Assembly: GCF_004014875.1 (NCBI RefSeq)
Contig: NZ_CP034929.1
Span: 2,356,001 to 2,420,000 of the forward strand
Reading direction: 5' to 3'
DNA: 64,000 bases
Origin: Nocardioides yefusunii
Lineage (GTDB): Bacteria > Actinomycetota > Actinomycetes > Propionibacteriales > Nocardioidaceae
The stretch's first letter is position 1, and the number at the start of each line of letters is the position of its first letter. The notes beneath the pieces were generated by a model. The model worked only from the letters and a program-made list of their open reading frames with translations, did not search any database and was not told the DNA's origin. Below, piece by piece: positions 1-8,201 of the stretch. The translations under genes were made by a program, and so were the position numbers.

Positions 1-542
1 GTTTCGTCCTGGGCCCGCGTCTCTCCGAGCTCTCCGCCGCCGCGGGCGAGGACCGCCTGCTGGCCGCGGCCGGCCCGGTCCTGGCCCGCCTGCGCGACAT
101 CACCGGCGAGTCCGCCCAGTTGTGGCGTCGGCAGGGCGAGCACCGTGTGTGCGTCGCTGCGGCCGAGCGCCCCTCTGGTCTGCGCGACACCATCCCCGTG
201 GGTTCGCAGTTGACCATGCGCGCCGGTTCGGCCGCCCAGGTGCTGCTCGCCTGGGAGGACCCCGAACGCATGCACCGCGGCCTCCAGAACGCTGCCTTCT
301 CCGCCACGGCGCTCTCCGGCATCCGCCGTCGCGGCTGGGCCCAGAGCGTCGGCGAGCGCGAGCAGGGGGTGGCTTCGGTCTCCGCCCCGGTCCGCTCCCC
401 CGGCGGCAAGATCATCGCCGCCGTCTCCGTCTCCGGCCCACTCGAGCGCCTCTCTCGCCAGCCCGGTCGGATGCACGCGCCCGCCGTCCTGGCCGCCGCC
501 GAGCGCCTGAGCGAGAGCCTCCGCCGCGCTGCGGCTGACTGA
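1..542 (+). CDS. ndgR: IclR-family regulator NdgR (5' truncated by window)
   Basis: The reading frame begins at base 3 and runs to TGA at 540-542, giving about 180 residues of the effector-binding C-terminal domain; the winged-helix N-terminus lies outside the window. The phrases ILGPRL-like FVLGPRLSEL, DITGESAQL, CVAAAERPSGLRDTIPVGS and SGIRRRGWAQS match the actinobacterial NdgR branch of IclR regulators as I remember it. NdgR is known to control amino-acid genes including leuCD, which usually lie beside it; here the leu/ilv genes lie about 20 kb away on the other strand. Family identity is very secure; the effector cannot be read from sequence. The stop codon lies inside a 23-bp tandem repeat and is followed by a strong hairpin. 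Confidence 0.93.
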   Translation, partial: FVLGPRLSELSAAAGEDRLLAAAGPVLARLRDITGESAQLWRRQGEHRVCVAAAERPSGLRDTIPVGSQLTMRAGSAAQVLLAWEDPERMHRGLQNAAFSATALSGIRRRGWAQSVGEREQGVASVSAPVRSPGGKIIAAVSVSGPLERLSRQPGRMHAPAVLAAAERLSESLRRAAAD

Positions 543-589
543 CACACCGCGCTGCGGCTGACTGACACACCGCACTGCGGCTGACTGAC
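525..589. repeat. 23-bp tandem repeat, about 2.8 copies, spanning the ndgR stop
   Basis: Bases 525-547 and 548-570 are identical, and 571-589 is a partial third copy with one G-to-A difference. Each unit contains the motif GCGGCTGACTGACACAC. The first copy supplies the last codons and stop of ndgR, so extra copies do not change the protein. It looks like recent slippage. Confidence 0.9.
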
Positions 590-598
590 CGCACCCAC

Positions 599-636
599 CA
601 TGACGGGCCGGACGCACCAGCGTCCGGCCCGTCATG
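599..636 (+). terminator. Hairpin terminator after ndgR
   Basis: A perfect 17-bp stem (599-615 paired with 620-636) around the loop ACCA. There is no U-tract, as is common in actinobacteria. It follows the ndgR stop by 56 bases. Confidence 0.8.
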
Positions 637-684
637 CATGATCGACACCTCTCGGGCCCACTCCCTCTCCGGACAAGGACCCTC

Positions 685-1041
685 ATGCTCTCCACCCTGC
701 TGCGCACCCTCGTTCGCGCTGTCGCCCTGACCCTGCTGTTCCTGGGACAGATCTGGGCCTGGGACACGTTCGCTCCCAGCACCGACGCCAACATCGGCGC
801 AGGGTTGCTGGCGTTCCTCGTCAGCGCCGTGGTCGCGTTCGGATGGTCGTGGCGCGACGCCGTGCGGCACGGCTGGCTCAACGCACTGGTGTGCTGGACG
901 CTGGCCGCGGTGCTCTTCGACGTCACGGTCTCCCTCGCCAACGGGTTCGACGGTGGCGGCTTCATGGCCGTGCTCACCCTGGTCCCGGCAGCCGTGGGCA
1001 CACTGATCGGCGGACTCGTCCGCGTCGTGCGCCGTCGCTGA
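685..1041 (+). CDS. Small four-TM membrane protein, function unknown
   Basis: The protein is 118 residues with four predicted hydrophobic segments (about 8-26, 33-53, 59-79 and 88-110) and ends in RVVRRR, so the C-terminus is probably cytoplasmic. I chose ATG 685 (MLSTLLRTL), preceded by AAGGACC. An earlier in-frame ATG at 634 lies inside the ndgR terminator hairpin, so it is unlikely. I do not recognise a family. It converges with the TetR gene just 6 bases downstream, so the two are probably unrelated. Confidence 0.65.
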   Translation: MLSTLLRTLVRAVALTLLFLGQIWAWDTFAPSTDANIGAGLLAFLVSAVVAFGWSWRDAVRHGWLNALVCWTLAAVLFDVTVSLANGFDGGGFMAVLTLVPAAVGTLIGGLVRVVRRR

Positions 1042-1047
1042 GGCCGC

Positions 1048-1668
1048 TCAGTCCGTCCCGGGACGGGGTGAGACCTCCGCAGCGAGCATGCCGACGATCG
1101 CGTCCCGCAGGAACCAGGCCGCCTCGTCCCACACCGAGAGATCCCCGCTGACGCTGACGCGCTCCTCCAGTGCCGAACAGACAGCCGTGACCACGAGGCC
1201 CATCAGGCGAGCACGGCTCTCGAGGACGTCGTCGCCGACGTCGGGCAGGAGCGCACAGAGCGACCTGAAGACGCTGCGGTTGCTCATCGGGTCGCCGTCG
1301 GCCCCTGCCAAGATCCCACTCGTGGCGGGGTCGCGGTAGACGACGAAGAGGAAACGCGCGCGCCAACTGGTCGCCCCCAAAGAACGCAGCACCGCCACCT
1401 GGGGGTCGAGCAGGGACTCGACCTGCTCGCGCACTGAGCCACCCGCGACCGGGAGCGCCCGCCGACACTCCTCGAGCTCGCGCCGGTGTCGGTCCAGCAG
1501 CGCCTCCAGCAGACCCCTGCGACCACCGAAGTAGTAGCGCACCGCGGAGTGGTTGCCGTTGCCGGCCGCCTCAGCGATCCGGCGGTCGGAGACGGCGGCG
1601 ATGCCGTGCTCGGCGAAGAGTCGTTCGGCTGCGTCCAGCAGGTCGTCGCTGACGTCGGCGCGGGGCAC
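1048..1668 (-). CDS. TetR-family transcriptional regulator
   Basis: The protein is 206 residues. The helix-turn-helix is at about residues 8-55 (LLDAAERLFAEHGIAAVSDR through GNHSAVRYYFGGRRGLLEALL), a typical TetR recognition region; the remainder is a helical ligand domain. The start is GTG 1668, with GAGGAG six bases upstream. It is divergent from the duplicated membrane-protein gene at 1847, and a 7-bp-arm inverted repeat lies between them, so it probably represses that gene and itself. The ligand is unknown; a membrane-active drug or lipid-like compound is a reasonable guess given the target. Confidence 0.9.
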   Translation of the reverse strand: MPRADVSDDLLDAAERLFAEHGIAAVSDRRIAEAAGNGNHSAVRYYFGGRRGLLEALLDRHRRELEECRRALPVAGGSVREQVESLLDPQVAVLRSLGATSWRARFLFVVYRDPATSGILAGADGDPMSNRSVFRSLCALLPDVGDDVLESRARLMGLVVTAVCSALEERVSVSGDLSVWDEAAWFLRDAIVGMLAAEVSPRPGTD

Positions 1669-1736
1669 GAATTCTCCTCGTCGTGGGGATGCCCTCGCGG
1701 GCGGACGAGTCCCACGATACGACGGACGACGCGTTT

Positions 1737-1752
1737 TAAGGCATGTGCCTTA
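1737..1752. promoter_or_regulatory. Putative TetR operator
   Basis: The perfect inverted repeat TAAGGCA-TG-TGCCTTA lies in the divergent intergenic region. TATATT (1751-1756), a possible -10 for the rightward gene, starts within the right arm, so bound repressor would block polymerase. Assignment to the adjacent TetR protein is inference from position. Confidence 0.65.
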
Positions 1753-1846
1753 TATTGAACGACGGTCCACGACGGGCCACACCGCACCGACTGCTGGCGG
1801 CATGCCCTGGCCGCGCGCAGGAGACAGATCCACCTGGAGGACCTCC

Positions 1847-4006
1847 GTGGCTCACACCGCCACCTACGACACGGCGAAGTACCCGCCGCCGCCGCCCGAG
1901 ACCGAGCAGGAACGCAAGGGCCGCATCATCGCGCTCTTCGTCATGGCGTTCCTGATGGTCACCATGATGTACGCCACGTACATGGGGACCATGCACGCTC
2001 CGCAGGCCCGCGACCTGCCCGTCGTCGTCGCCGGCATGGGCGCCGAGCAGACCGCCGAGGGCCTGCGCGCCGCAGTGGGCGACACCCTCGACGTCTCGGT
2101 CGTGGACGTGAAGGACGCCACCGCGGCCCTCACCGATCGTGAGGCAGCGGGCGCCGTCGTCATCACCGACGAGGGCGCGACCGTCCAGACCGCCATGGCC
2201 GGCGGTGCCTCGCGCGCCAGCACCGCCCAGAACACCCTCGTCCCGGCGCTGTCCGGCCTGGGCGTCACCGTCGTCGGTGTCGAGGACGTCGTCCCGCTGC
2301 CCGAGGGCGACGGCACCGGAACCATGGTCCTGTTCGCCGCGATGGGCTTCATGCTCGCCGGCTACGTGCCGCTCTCCGGCCTCATCAACGGCACCCCCAA
2401 CCTGCTGAGGTCGCGCATCTTCGTGCCGCTCTCGATCGGCTGGGGCGCCGTGATGAGCACGATCATCTGGACCATCCTCGGCCCGGTCATGGGTGCCGTC
2501 GACGGGCACTACCCGTTGTTCCTCGGCGTCGGAACGCTCGCGATCGCTGCGGTCTCCAACACGATGCACGTCTTCACCCGCCTGCTCGGCCCCTTCCAGG
2601 TCCTGGCCGGCATGCTGCTGCTCGTCGTCTTCGGTGTCCCGGCCTCCGGCCTGGCGATGTCCCTGGAGTCGATGCCGGGCTTCTTCCAGGTCATGCACCA
2701 CGTCCTCCCGTTGGGTCAGGCGGGCGAGGCGATCCGCTCGGTGATCTACTTCGACGCCGCCGACGCATGGCCGCACGTCGCTGTCCTCGCGGTCGGCTTC
2801 GTCGTCACCGTCGTCCTGGCTGCACTCTTGGAGAAGCGTCAGGGCGCCGCGATCCTGGCCGCCCCGCTCTACCAGGCTCCCGACGCTCCGCTGTCCGCGC
2901 TGGCCGGTGGCCCCGTGGCCCCGTACGGTCGTCGCCTCTTCGCTGCTGCCGCCTTCCCTGCTGCCATCGTCATCACCGTCGTGACGCTGATGAGCTTCGG
3001 CATGGCCAAGGCCCAGATGAGCGACATGCCCGTCGCCGTCGTCGGCCCCGAGGCCGCCACCACCCCGTTCATCGCCGGTGTCGGCGAGCAGCTCGGTGAC
3101 TACGTCGACCTCCGTGCCGTCGAGGACCTCGACGAGGCCGAGGACCTGCTCATGTCCCAGGAGATCGTTGCGGTCTACGTCCCGGCCCTTGCTCCGGGCA
3201 CCTCGCCCGAGCTCGTCACCGCCGGTGGCGCCGGCGCGGCCCAGCAGAGTGCTGCCACGCAGATCTTCACCCAGATCGCCGCCGGTGGCGCCGAGCAGGG
3301 CTTCGGTCCGCTCAAGACGCGTGACGCCGCCCCGCTGACCGAGAACGACCTCGGCGGTTCCAACAGCCTCTACGTCGGCATGGCGTGGATCATGGCCGGC
3401 TTCCTGCTCACTGCGGTCTTCCGCGGTGGCGCCTCCGAGATCAGTCGCACCCGCGCCCTGCTGCCCATGTACGCCGGCTGGGCGGTCGGCATGTCGATCT
3501 GGTTCTGGTTCCTGTTCGACGTCCTGATCGGCGCGGTCAACGGGCACGTCCTGACGTTCTTGGGCGCCGCAGCGTTCACGATCTTCATGGTCTCCTGGGC
3601 CAGCGCAGTCCTGGTCCGCATGTTCGGCCTCGGCGCGCTGATCCCGGTGATGGTCCTGGTCATGCTGGCCGGCGTTCCGGCCTCCGGCGGTGGCCTCTCG
3701 ATCTGGATGGTCCCGGAGTACTTCCGCTTCGCCGCCGACGTGCTGCCGCTTCCGGCCGCCGTCGACATCGCCCGTTCGGTCGTCTACTTCGACGGCGTGG
3801 GCGTGGGACGCGACCTGCTCGTGATCGGCATCTGGGGTGTCGTGGGTCTGCTGCTGAACTTCTTCGTCGTGGACCCGTACGTGAACCGTGCCTCCGCCCC
3901 CGCCCCGGCTCCGATGGGCCCGAAGGTGATGCCGGAGCGTGGCGCCAAGAAGTCGGACGACGACGCACCCGCCGACGACGTCGACGCTGTTCTGGTCGAC
4001 GCCTGA
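1847..4006 (+). CDS. YhgE/ABC-2-permease-like membrane protein with internal duplication
   Basis: The protein is 719 residues from GTG 1847 (VAHTATYDTAKY), with CTGGAGG six bases upstream; the frame stays open upstream but without a better start. It consists of two homologous halves. Each has an initial TM segment, an extracytoplasmic domain opening with RDLPVVVAG or SDMPVAVVG, and then about five TM segments. Shared landmarks are GAVDGHYPLFLG/GAVNGHVLTFLG, GVPASGLAMS/GVPASGGGLS and RSVIYFD/RSVVYFD. Single-module relatives (YhgE/Pip, DUF3533) act in export or phage reception; here both modules sit in one chain, so it may work as an internal dimer. No ATPase gene is adjacent. The acidic, disordered C-tail follows PYVNRASAPAPAP. 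Probably TetR-controlled; a role in export is inference. Confidence 0.75.
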   Translation: MAHTATYDTAKYPPPPPETEQERKGRIIALFVMAFLMVTMMYATYMGTMHAPQARDLPVVVAGMGAEQTAEGLRAAVGDTLDVSVVDVKDATAALTDREAAGAVVITDEGATVQTAMAGGASRASTAQNTLVPALSGLGVTVVGVEDVVPLPEGDGTGTMVLFAAMGFMLAGYVPLSGLINGTPNLLRSRIFVPLSIGWGAVMSTIIWTILGPVMGAVDGHYPLFLGVGTLAIAAVSNTMHVFTRLLGPFQVLAGMLLLVVFGVPASGLAMSLESMPGFFQVMHHVLPLGQAGEAIRSVIYFDAADAWPHVAVLAVGFVVTVVLAALLEKRQGAAILAAPLYQAPDAPLSALAGGPVAPYGRRLFAAAAFPAAIVITVVTLMSFGMAKAQMSDMPVAVVGPEAATTPFIAGVGEQLGDYVDLRAVEDLDEAEDLLMSQEIVAVYVPALAPGTSPELVTAGGAGAAQQSAATQIFTQIAAGGAEQGFGPLKTRDAAPLTENDLGGSNSLYVGMAWIMAGFLLTAVFRGGASEISRTRALLPMYAGWAVGMSIWFWFLFDVLIGAVNGHVLTFLGAAAFTIFMVSWASAVLVRMFGLGALIPVMVLVMLAGVPASGGGLSIWMVPEYFRFAADVLPLPAAVDIARSVVYFDGVGVGRDLLVIGIWGVVGLLLNFFVVDPYVNRASAPAPAPMGPKVMPERGAKKSDDDAPADDVDAVLVDA

Positions 4007-4040
4007 CGCATCCCCTGCAGTCCTGTGTGACGAACACCGC

Positions 4041-4075
4041 GAAGGCTCGGCTCCTGTGGAGGGAGCCGGGCCTTC
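4041..4075. terminator. Hairpin terminator between convergent genes
   Basis: A 14-bp stem (GAAGGCTCGGCTCC pairing with GGAGCCGGGCCTTC, one G-U) around a 7-base loop. It lies between the membrane-protein gene (+) and ogt (-) and could serve both. Confidence 0.8.
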
Positions 4076-4099
4076 GTACGTCCGGAGGGGAGCCCGGCC

Positions 4100-4600
4100 T
4101 CAGCCTGCGGTGACGTCGTGGCGTTCGAGCGCGAGCAGCGTCGCCTTGCGCTCCACTCCCCCGGCGTAACCGGTGAGGGCACCGGAGGACGCCACCACGC
4201 GATGGCACGGCACGATCACCGGCACCGGGTTGCGGCCGCAGGCAGTGCCCACGGCCCGCGAGGCGCCCGGCTCCTGCCCGAGACGACGTGCCACCTCGGC
4301 ATAGCTGACGGTGGTGCCGTGAGGAATCTCGTTCAGCACCGCCCAGACCCGGTGCTGGTAGGCGGTGCCCACCGCGCCCAAGGGCACGTCGAAAACGGTG
4401 CGTTCCCCGGCGAAGTACTCCCGCAGTTGGCGCAGCGCCGCGTCCAGGACCGGCGTGGTGCCCTCTGCTGCCGCGAGATCGTCGAAGGGATGGAAGTGGA
4501 CGGCCGTGACCTTCTCGTCCTGCACGACGACGCGCAGCGGCCCGATCGGGCTGTCGAGAACAGCGGCGTACGAGTCCGACGGCGTGGTCGTGAGGTCCAT
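4100..4600 (-). CDS. ogt: Methylated-DNA--protein-cysteine methyltransferase
   Basis: The protein is 166 residues, usual for Ogt-type suicide alkyltransferases that remove O6-methylguanine lesions. The active-site motif PCHRVV has its acceptor cysteine at residue 132. It is preceded by the recognition-helix region YAEVARRLGQ and RAVGTACGRNPVPVIV, and followed by LTGYAGGVERKATLLALE. All key residues are present. It is a single gene with its own start ATG 4600, converging on the membrane-protein gene and not in an operon. Confidence 0.95.
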   Translation of the reverse strand: MDLTTTPSDSYAAVLDSPIGPLRVVVQDEKVTAVHFHPFDDLAAAEGTTPVLDAALRQLREYFAGERTVFDVPLGAVGTAYQHRVWAVLNEIPHGTTVSYAEVARRLGQEPGASRAVGTACGRNPVPVIVPCHRVVASSGALTGYAGGVERKATLLALERHDVTAG

Positions 4601-4648
4601 GACTCGAGGCTACGCGGTGACACGGGCGACGCCGAGAGGCAGAAATGA

Positions 4649-4682
4649 CTGAAGGGCCCGATCAATTGATCGGACCCTTCAG
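4649..4682 (-). terminator. Terminator of tRNA-Glu copy 1
   Basis: A 34-base near-palindrome (CTGAAGGG arms around CCGATCAATTGATCGG, one C-A mismatch) lies 6 bases beyond the tRNA 3' end. On the minus strand it is followed by TCATTTC. Confidence 0.8.
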
Positions 4683-4688
4683 TTGCTG

Positions 4689-4761
4689 TACCCCGGATGG
4701 GATTTGAACCCACGCTACCGCCGTGAGAGGGCGACGTCCTAGGCCGCTAGACGACCGGGGC
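4689..4761 (-). tRNA. tRNA-Glu (anticodon CTC), copy 1
   Basis: It is 73 nt with acceptor GCCCCGG/CCGGGGU, discriminator A, D-arm GUCUAGCGGCCUAGGAC, anticodon loop CUCUCAC in a CGCC/GGCG stem, and T-loop UUCAAAU. The 3' CCA is not encoded. It is identical to the two copies upstream on this strand. Confidence 0.97.
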
Positions 4762-4923
4762 TTGCGCTTGCCAGAACCGCTTCTCAGCCGTTCCGACGAA
4801 GAGAACAGTACCAAGCACCGTGCCGACGGACGAAACCGGGGCCCGCATGCCCTTGCTCCCACTCGCTCGACCACCCAAGCCCGCCTCCAGGGTGCGCGCG
4901 AAGGCCGTCGTGACGAGAAATGA

Positions 4924-4957
4924 CTGAAGGGCCCGATCTTTCGATCGGACCCTTCAG
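4924..4957 (-). terminator. Terminator of tRNA-Glu copy 2
   Basis: CTGAAGGG-C-CCGATC paired with GATCGG-A-CCCTTCAG around a 4-base loop, 6 bases past the tRNA end. It is a slightly diverged version of the copy 1 terminator. Confidence 0.8.
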
Positions 4958-4963
4958 CTGCTG

Positions 4964-5036
4964 TACCCCGGATGGGATTTGAACCCACGCTACCGCCGTG
5001 AGAGGGCGACGTCCTAGGCCGCTAGACGACCGGGGC
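4964..5036 (-). tRNA. tRNA-Glu (anticodon CTC), copy 2
   Basis: It is identical over 73 nt to copy 1, with the same anticodon loop CUCUCAC. It has its own promoter-like element (5080-5108) and terminator, so it is likely an independent transcription unit. Confidence 0.97.
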
Positions 5037-5079
5037 TTGCGCTTGCCAGAACCGCTTCGCAGCCGTTCCGACGAGAAGA

Positions 5080-5108
5080 ACAGTAGCAATGGGCCCAAGA
5101 GCGCACAA
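5080..5108 (-). promoter_or_regulatory. Promoter candidate for tRNA-Glu copy 2
   Basis: On the minus strand TTGTGC (5108-5103) is followed after 17 bases by TACTGT (5085-5080), about 44 bases before the tRNA. The -10 is kept upstream of copy 1 (4805-4810), but the matching -35 position there reads TCGTCC, a poor match. Confidence 0.5.
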
Positions 5109-5238
5109 ATCCGGGCTCAGCACTCCCCGGCTTCTCCCCCGAGCCCCCTCGAGCCCCTCCTCGAATCCGCGGTCGTCATCACATCTGGTCGTCATGACGA
5201 CCAGATCTGACGACGTCCGCAGTGAATACCCCGAAATG

Positions 5239-5273
5239 CAGAAAGACCCGATCCGAAGATCGGGTCTTTTCTG
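5239..5273 (-). terminator. Terminator of tRNA-Glu copy 3
   Basis: GACCCGATC pairs with GATCGGGTC around CGAA, extended by A/T flanks that give a short U-rich tail on the minus strand. The sequence differs from the other two terminators. Confidence 0.8.
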
Positions 5274-5278
5274 AGTTG

Positions 5279-5351
5279 TACCCCGGATGGGATTTGAACC
5301 CACGCTACCGCCGTGAGAGGGCGACGTCCTAGGCCGCTAGACGACCGGGGC
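5279..5351 (-). tRNA. tRNA-Glu (anticodon CTC), copy 3
   Basis: The third identical 73-nt tRNA-Glu(CTC). It is the first in the direction of transcription after tRNA-Gln, 69 bases downstream of it. Its flanks differ from copies 1 and 2. Confidence 0.97.
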
Positions 5352-5420
5352 AGGCGCAGAGGAAGGAGTGTGGACTCCCGCCTCCACTTTTTAAGTTCAC
5401 GACACATCTGCCAGAACTCG

Positions 5421-5492
5421 CTGGGATACTAGGACTCGAACCTAGAACGACTGAACCAGAATCAGCTGTGTTGCCAATTACACCATATCCCA
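5421..5492 (-). tRNA. tRNA-Gln (anticodon CTG)
   Basis: It is 72 nt with acceptor UGGGAUA/UAUCCCA, discriminator G, anticodon loop UUCUGGU (CUG), T-arm CUAGG-UUCGAGU-CCUAG. No CCA is encoded. It lies 5' of the tRNA-Glu cluster on the same strand. Gln and Glu tRNAs both concern the GatCAB and GltX enzymes encoded elsewhere in this window. Confidence 0.96.
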
Positions 5493-5557
5493 TTGGCTAT
5501 TCAATTTGTTTGACTTCTCAGTCTTGCCCGGGCCGTTCCGCCCCAACAAGAAGAACA

Positions 5558-6607
5558 TTACACAGGTCTGGCCGGAGACACCAAAACGGGCCGCCCCACC
5601 GTTGTTGCGAGCCCCTTGGCACGGGCCAACCACCACGCCAGAGCGAGATAGACCAGCGACTGCGTGAGCGTCCCCGGCAGGCTCCACCAAGTGCCTCCGG
5701 TGGGCTCCAACGCGGAGGACAGATCGGTGAACAGGATCGCCAGCCCGAACGCCAGGTAGTTGTTGAGGACGTGCATCGCGATCGCCGCTTCCAGACCACC
5801 GGTGACGATCACGAGGACGCCGGCCGTCAGTCCGAAGGCGAAACGGTCGAAGAAGATCGGCGGGTCCTGGGCACCGTGCGCCAGCGCGAACAGGAACGCC
5901 GGCACCACGACCGCCACGACCCGGGCGAGCCACGGGTTGGCGAAGAGGCCACCGCAGGCCTGCGTCAGGTAGCCGCGGAACATGTACTCCTCCGCCGACG
6001 CCTGGAACGGCACCAGCGCCAGGATCAGTACAGCCATCGCGACCACTTCGCCCGTGATCGGGTTCGCCGTCAGCGCGATGTCCTCCACGGCGTCGGCGGG
6101 CACGAACTGCTGAACCGCCATCGTCGCGAACAGCGCGATCACCGACAGTCCCACGCACTGCCACAGATAACCCCAGCGCATCCGACCCACCACGGAGGTC
6201 ACCCATCCGAGGCGGAGGTGGTTCAGCGCCAACGTCACCACCCAGACCACAGGGATCACCAGGCTCAGCGACAGCAGCAGGTAGGCCATGGAGCCCACCG
6301 TCACGTCCGAGGTGTCCCCGACCGCGTCCAACGACGCCTCGAAGCCCTCACCGAGCAGCGCTCCCACACCGCCGAAGACCATCAGCAGGCCCACCGGAAC
6401 GACACCGAACCCGAAGAGCCCGACCAGCAGCACGCCGAGCAGTGGGCGCCACAACTTGTGCTGGTGCGCGCGCTGGATCCGGTGGTATTCCAACGCTTCC
6501 CCCGTCACCACGACGTCAGCCACCACGACGTCAGGCCCTGCCGAATGGGGTACTGCGCCCGGACGCTCGTCGGTCTGCAGCTGCGGCGGCGTCGCCTGCT
6601 CGCTCAA
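5558..6607 (-). CDS. CPBP-family intramembrane metalloprotease
   Basis: The protein is 349 residues with an N-terminal soluble stretch of about 50 and about eight TM segments. The CPBP (Abi/CAAX-protease-like) motifs are present: EEYMFRG with E206-E207 and R211, FLFALAHG with H244, and HVLNNYLAFG near 279. These are the residues expected to bind the catalytic metal. Substrates of the bacterial family are mostly unknown; roles include peptide maturation and self-immunity. It is transcribed alone, downstream of the gltX terminator and toward tRNA-Gln. Confidence 0.88.
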   Translation of the reverse strand: MSEQATPPQLQTDERPGAVPHSAGPDVVVADVVVTGEALEYHRIQRAHQHKLWRPLLGVLLVGLFGFGVVPVGLLMVFGGVGALLGEGFEASLDAVGDTSDVTVGSMAYLLLSLSLVIPVVWVVTLALNHLRLGWVTSVVGRMRWGYLWQCVGLSVIALFATMAVQQFVPADAVEDIALTANPITGEVVAMAVLILALVPFQASAEEYMFRGYLTQACGGLFANPWLARVVAVVVPAFLFALAHGAQDPPIFFDRFAFGLTAGVLVIVTGGLEAAIAMHVLNNYLAFGLAILFTDLSSALEPTGGTWWSLPGTLTQSLVYLALAWWLARAKGLATTVGRPVLVSPARPV

Positions 6608-6665
6608 GGTTCATGCCTCTCGATCGGTGTCGGGGCCGACACGTGTCGTGCTCAGGATGGACGAA

Positions 6666-6693
6666 CGGGGTCCGGTCCGCAGACCGGACCCCG
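6666..6693 (-). terminator. Terminator after gltX
   Basis: A perfect 12-bp stem (CGGGGTCCGGTC / GACCGGACCCCG) with a 4-base loop. It lies 54 bases past the gltX stop and separates gltX from the CPBP gene. Confidence 0.85.
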
Positions 6694-6746
6694 CAGGTCC
6701 GTGCCCCTCGCGGGGCAGGTGTGGCTGTGGTTCAGCCCAGCATGCC

Positions 6747-8201
6747 TCAGGCCAGGGCGTCACGCAGACGGGTCAGCGAACGCTCGCGACCCAGCAGCTC
6801 CATCGACTCGAAGAGCGGCGGGGAGACCTTGCGGCCCGAGATCGCGATGCGGACCGGACCGAAGGCCTTGCGGGGCTTGAGGCCCAGACCGTCGATCAGG
6901 GCGGCACGCAGGCCGGCCTCGATCTCGGCGGTGCTCCAGGTCTCCAGGGCCTCCATCGCGGCGAGCGACGCCTCGACGACCGGCTTGTCGGCCTCGCCCA
7001 GGGCGTCGACGCGCTCCAGGGAAGCCTCGTCGGCGAAGAGGAAGCCGAGCAGGGCCGGGGCCTCGGTCAGCTTGTTCATGCGCTCGGCGACGAGCGGCAT
7101 GGCCAGCTCGAGCATCTGCGCGTCGGCGTCGTTCAGCGGGTCGGAGACGACGCCCTCGGCCTTGAGGAACGGCAGGACACGGGAGGTGAGGTCCTCCAGG
7201 GTCAGCATGCGCATGTGGTCGGCGTTGATCGCCTCGGCCTTCTTGAGGTCGAAGCGGGCCGGGTTCGGCTGCACGTCGGCGATGTCGAAGGCCTCGACGA
7301 GCTCGTCGAGGGTGAAGACGTCGCGGTCGCCGGAGAGCGACCAACCCAGCAGGGCCAGGTAGTTGAGGAGGCCCTCGGGGAGGAAGCCGGCGTCACGGTA
7401 GCCCAGGAGGTTGGCCTCGGGGTCGCGCTTGGACAGCTTCTTGTTGCCCTCGCCCATGACGTACGGCAGGTGGCCGAACTCGGGGGTGAAGTCGGTGAGA
7501 CCGATCTCCTTGAGGCCCTCGAACAGCGCGATCTGGCGCGGCGTCGAGGAGAGCAGGTCCTCGCCACGCAGAACGTGGGAGATCTGCATGGTGGCGTCGT
7601 CGACCGGTGCGGTCAGCGTGTAGAGCGGGTCGCCGTTGGCGCGGGCCAGCGCGAAGTCCGGGACGAACTCGGTCTGGAAGGCGATCTCGCCGCGGACCAG
7701 GTCGTTGAACTTGATCTCGCCGTCGGGCATGCGGAAGCGGACGACGGCCTGACGACCCTCGGCCTTGAACGCAGCGACCTGCTCGTCGGTGAGGTCGCGG
7801 CAGAAGCCGTCGTAGCCCATCACCTTGGAACCGGCGGCCTTGCGACGGGCCTGCGGCTCCTCACCGGTGCAGTAGCAGTCGTAGGTGTAGGACGACGCGC
7901 GCAGCTTGGCCAGCACGTCGGCGTAGATGTCGGTGCGCTCGGACTGCTTGTACGGACCGTGCGGGCCGCCGACCTCGACGCCCTCGTCCCAGTCGAGCTT
8001 GAGCCACCGCATGACCTCGACCAGACCGAGGTAGGACTCCTCGGTGTTGCGCTCCTTGTCGGTGTCCTCGATGCGGAAGACGAAGGTGCCACCGTGGTGA
8101 CGTGCGAACGCCCAGTTGAAGAGCGCCGTGCGGGCCAGGCCGACGTGCGGCGAGCCCGTCGGGCTGGGGGCCATGCGTACGCGGACGGGACGGGAGGTCA
8201 T
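6747..8201 (-). CDS. gltX: Glutamyl-tRNA synthetase
   Basis: The protein is 484 residues, a class I synthetase charging tRNA-Glu with glutamate. The HIGH-equivalent is [10 protein letters not shown] (13-22) and the KMSKS-equivalent is KKLSKRD (254-260); [12 protein letters not shown] and the C-terminal anticodon-binding domain are present. GatCAB is encoded in the same window, so this organism very likely lacks GlnRS and uses GltX as the non-discriminating enzyme that also misacylates tRNA-Gln. Its ATG overlaps the end of the upstream FAH gene by 4 bases, so the two are translationally coupled. Confidence 0.98.
   Translation of the reverse strand: MTSRPVRVRMAPSPTGSPHVGLARTALFNWAFARHHGGTFVFRIEDTDKERNTEESYLGLVEVMRWLKLDWDEGVEVGGPHGPYKQSERTDIYADVLAKLRASSYTYDCYCTGEEPQARRKAAGSKVMGYDGFCRDLTDEQVAAFKAEGRQAVVRFRMPDGEIKFNDLVRGEIAFQTEFVPDFALARANGDPLYTLTAPVDDATMQISHVLRGEDLLSSTPRQIALFEGLKEIGLTDFTPEFGHLPYVMGEGNKKLSKRDPEANLLGYRDAGFLPEGLLNYLALLGWSLSGDRDVFTLDELVEAFDIADVQPNPARFDLKKAEAINADHMRMLTLEDLTSRVLPFLKAEGVVSDPLNDADAQMLELAMPLVAERMNKLTEAPALLGFLFADEASLERVDALGEADKPVVEASLAAMEALETWSTAEIEAGLRAALIDGLGLKPRKAFGPVRIAISGRKVSPPLFESMELLGRERSLTRLRDALA

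Larger units (their letters stand above)
4689..5088 (-). repeat. Tandemly duplicated tRNA-Glu unit
   Basis: Copies 1 and 2 share not only the 73-nt gene but also about 48 bases of 5' flank (beginning CTTGCGCTTGCCAGAACCGC on the plus strand) and the 3' terminator hairpin with CTGAAGGG arms. The unit repeats at 275 bases. Copy 3, 315 bases further on, shares only the tRNA itself and about 9 bases of 3' flank. Confidence 0.85.

Noticed and set aside
634..684. Earlier ATG start for the small membrane protein
   Set aside because: The ATG lies inside the ndgR terminator hairpin and the added residues are hydrophilic and precede a better start.
1736..3547. A 603-codon minus-strand frame opposite the duplicated membrane protein
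   Set aside because: Antisense shadow rich in Gly, Asp, Arg and His; no ribosome site or family.
4649..5352. Possible integrated element at the tRNA genes
   Set aside because: No integrase, att-like partial tRNA copy or foreign-looking genes; the repeats are complete tRNA genes.
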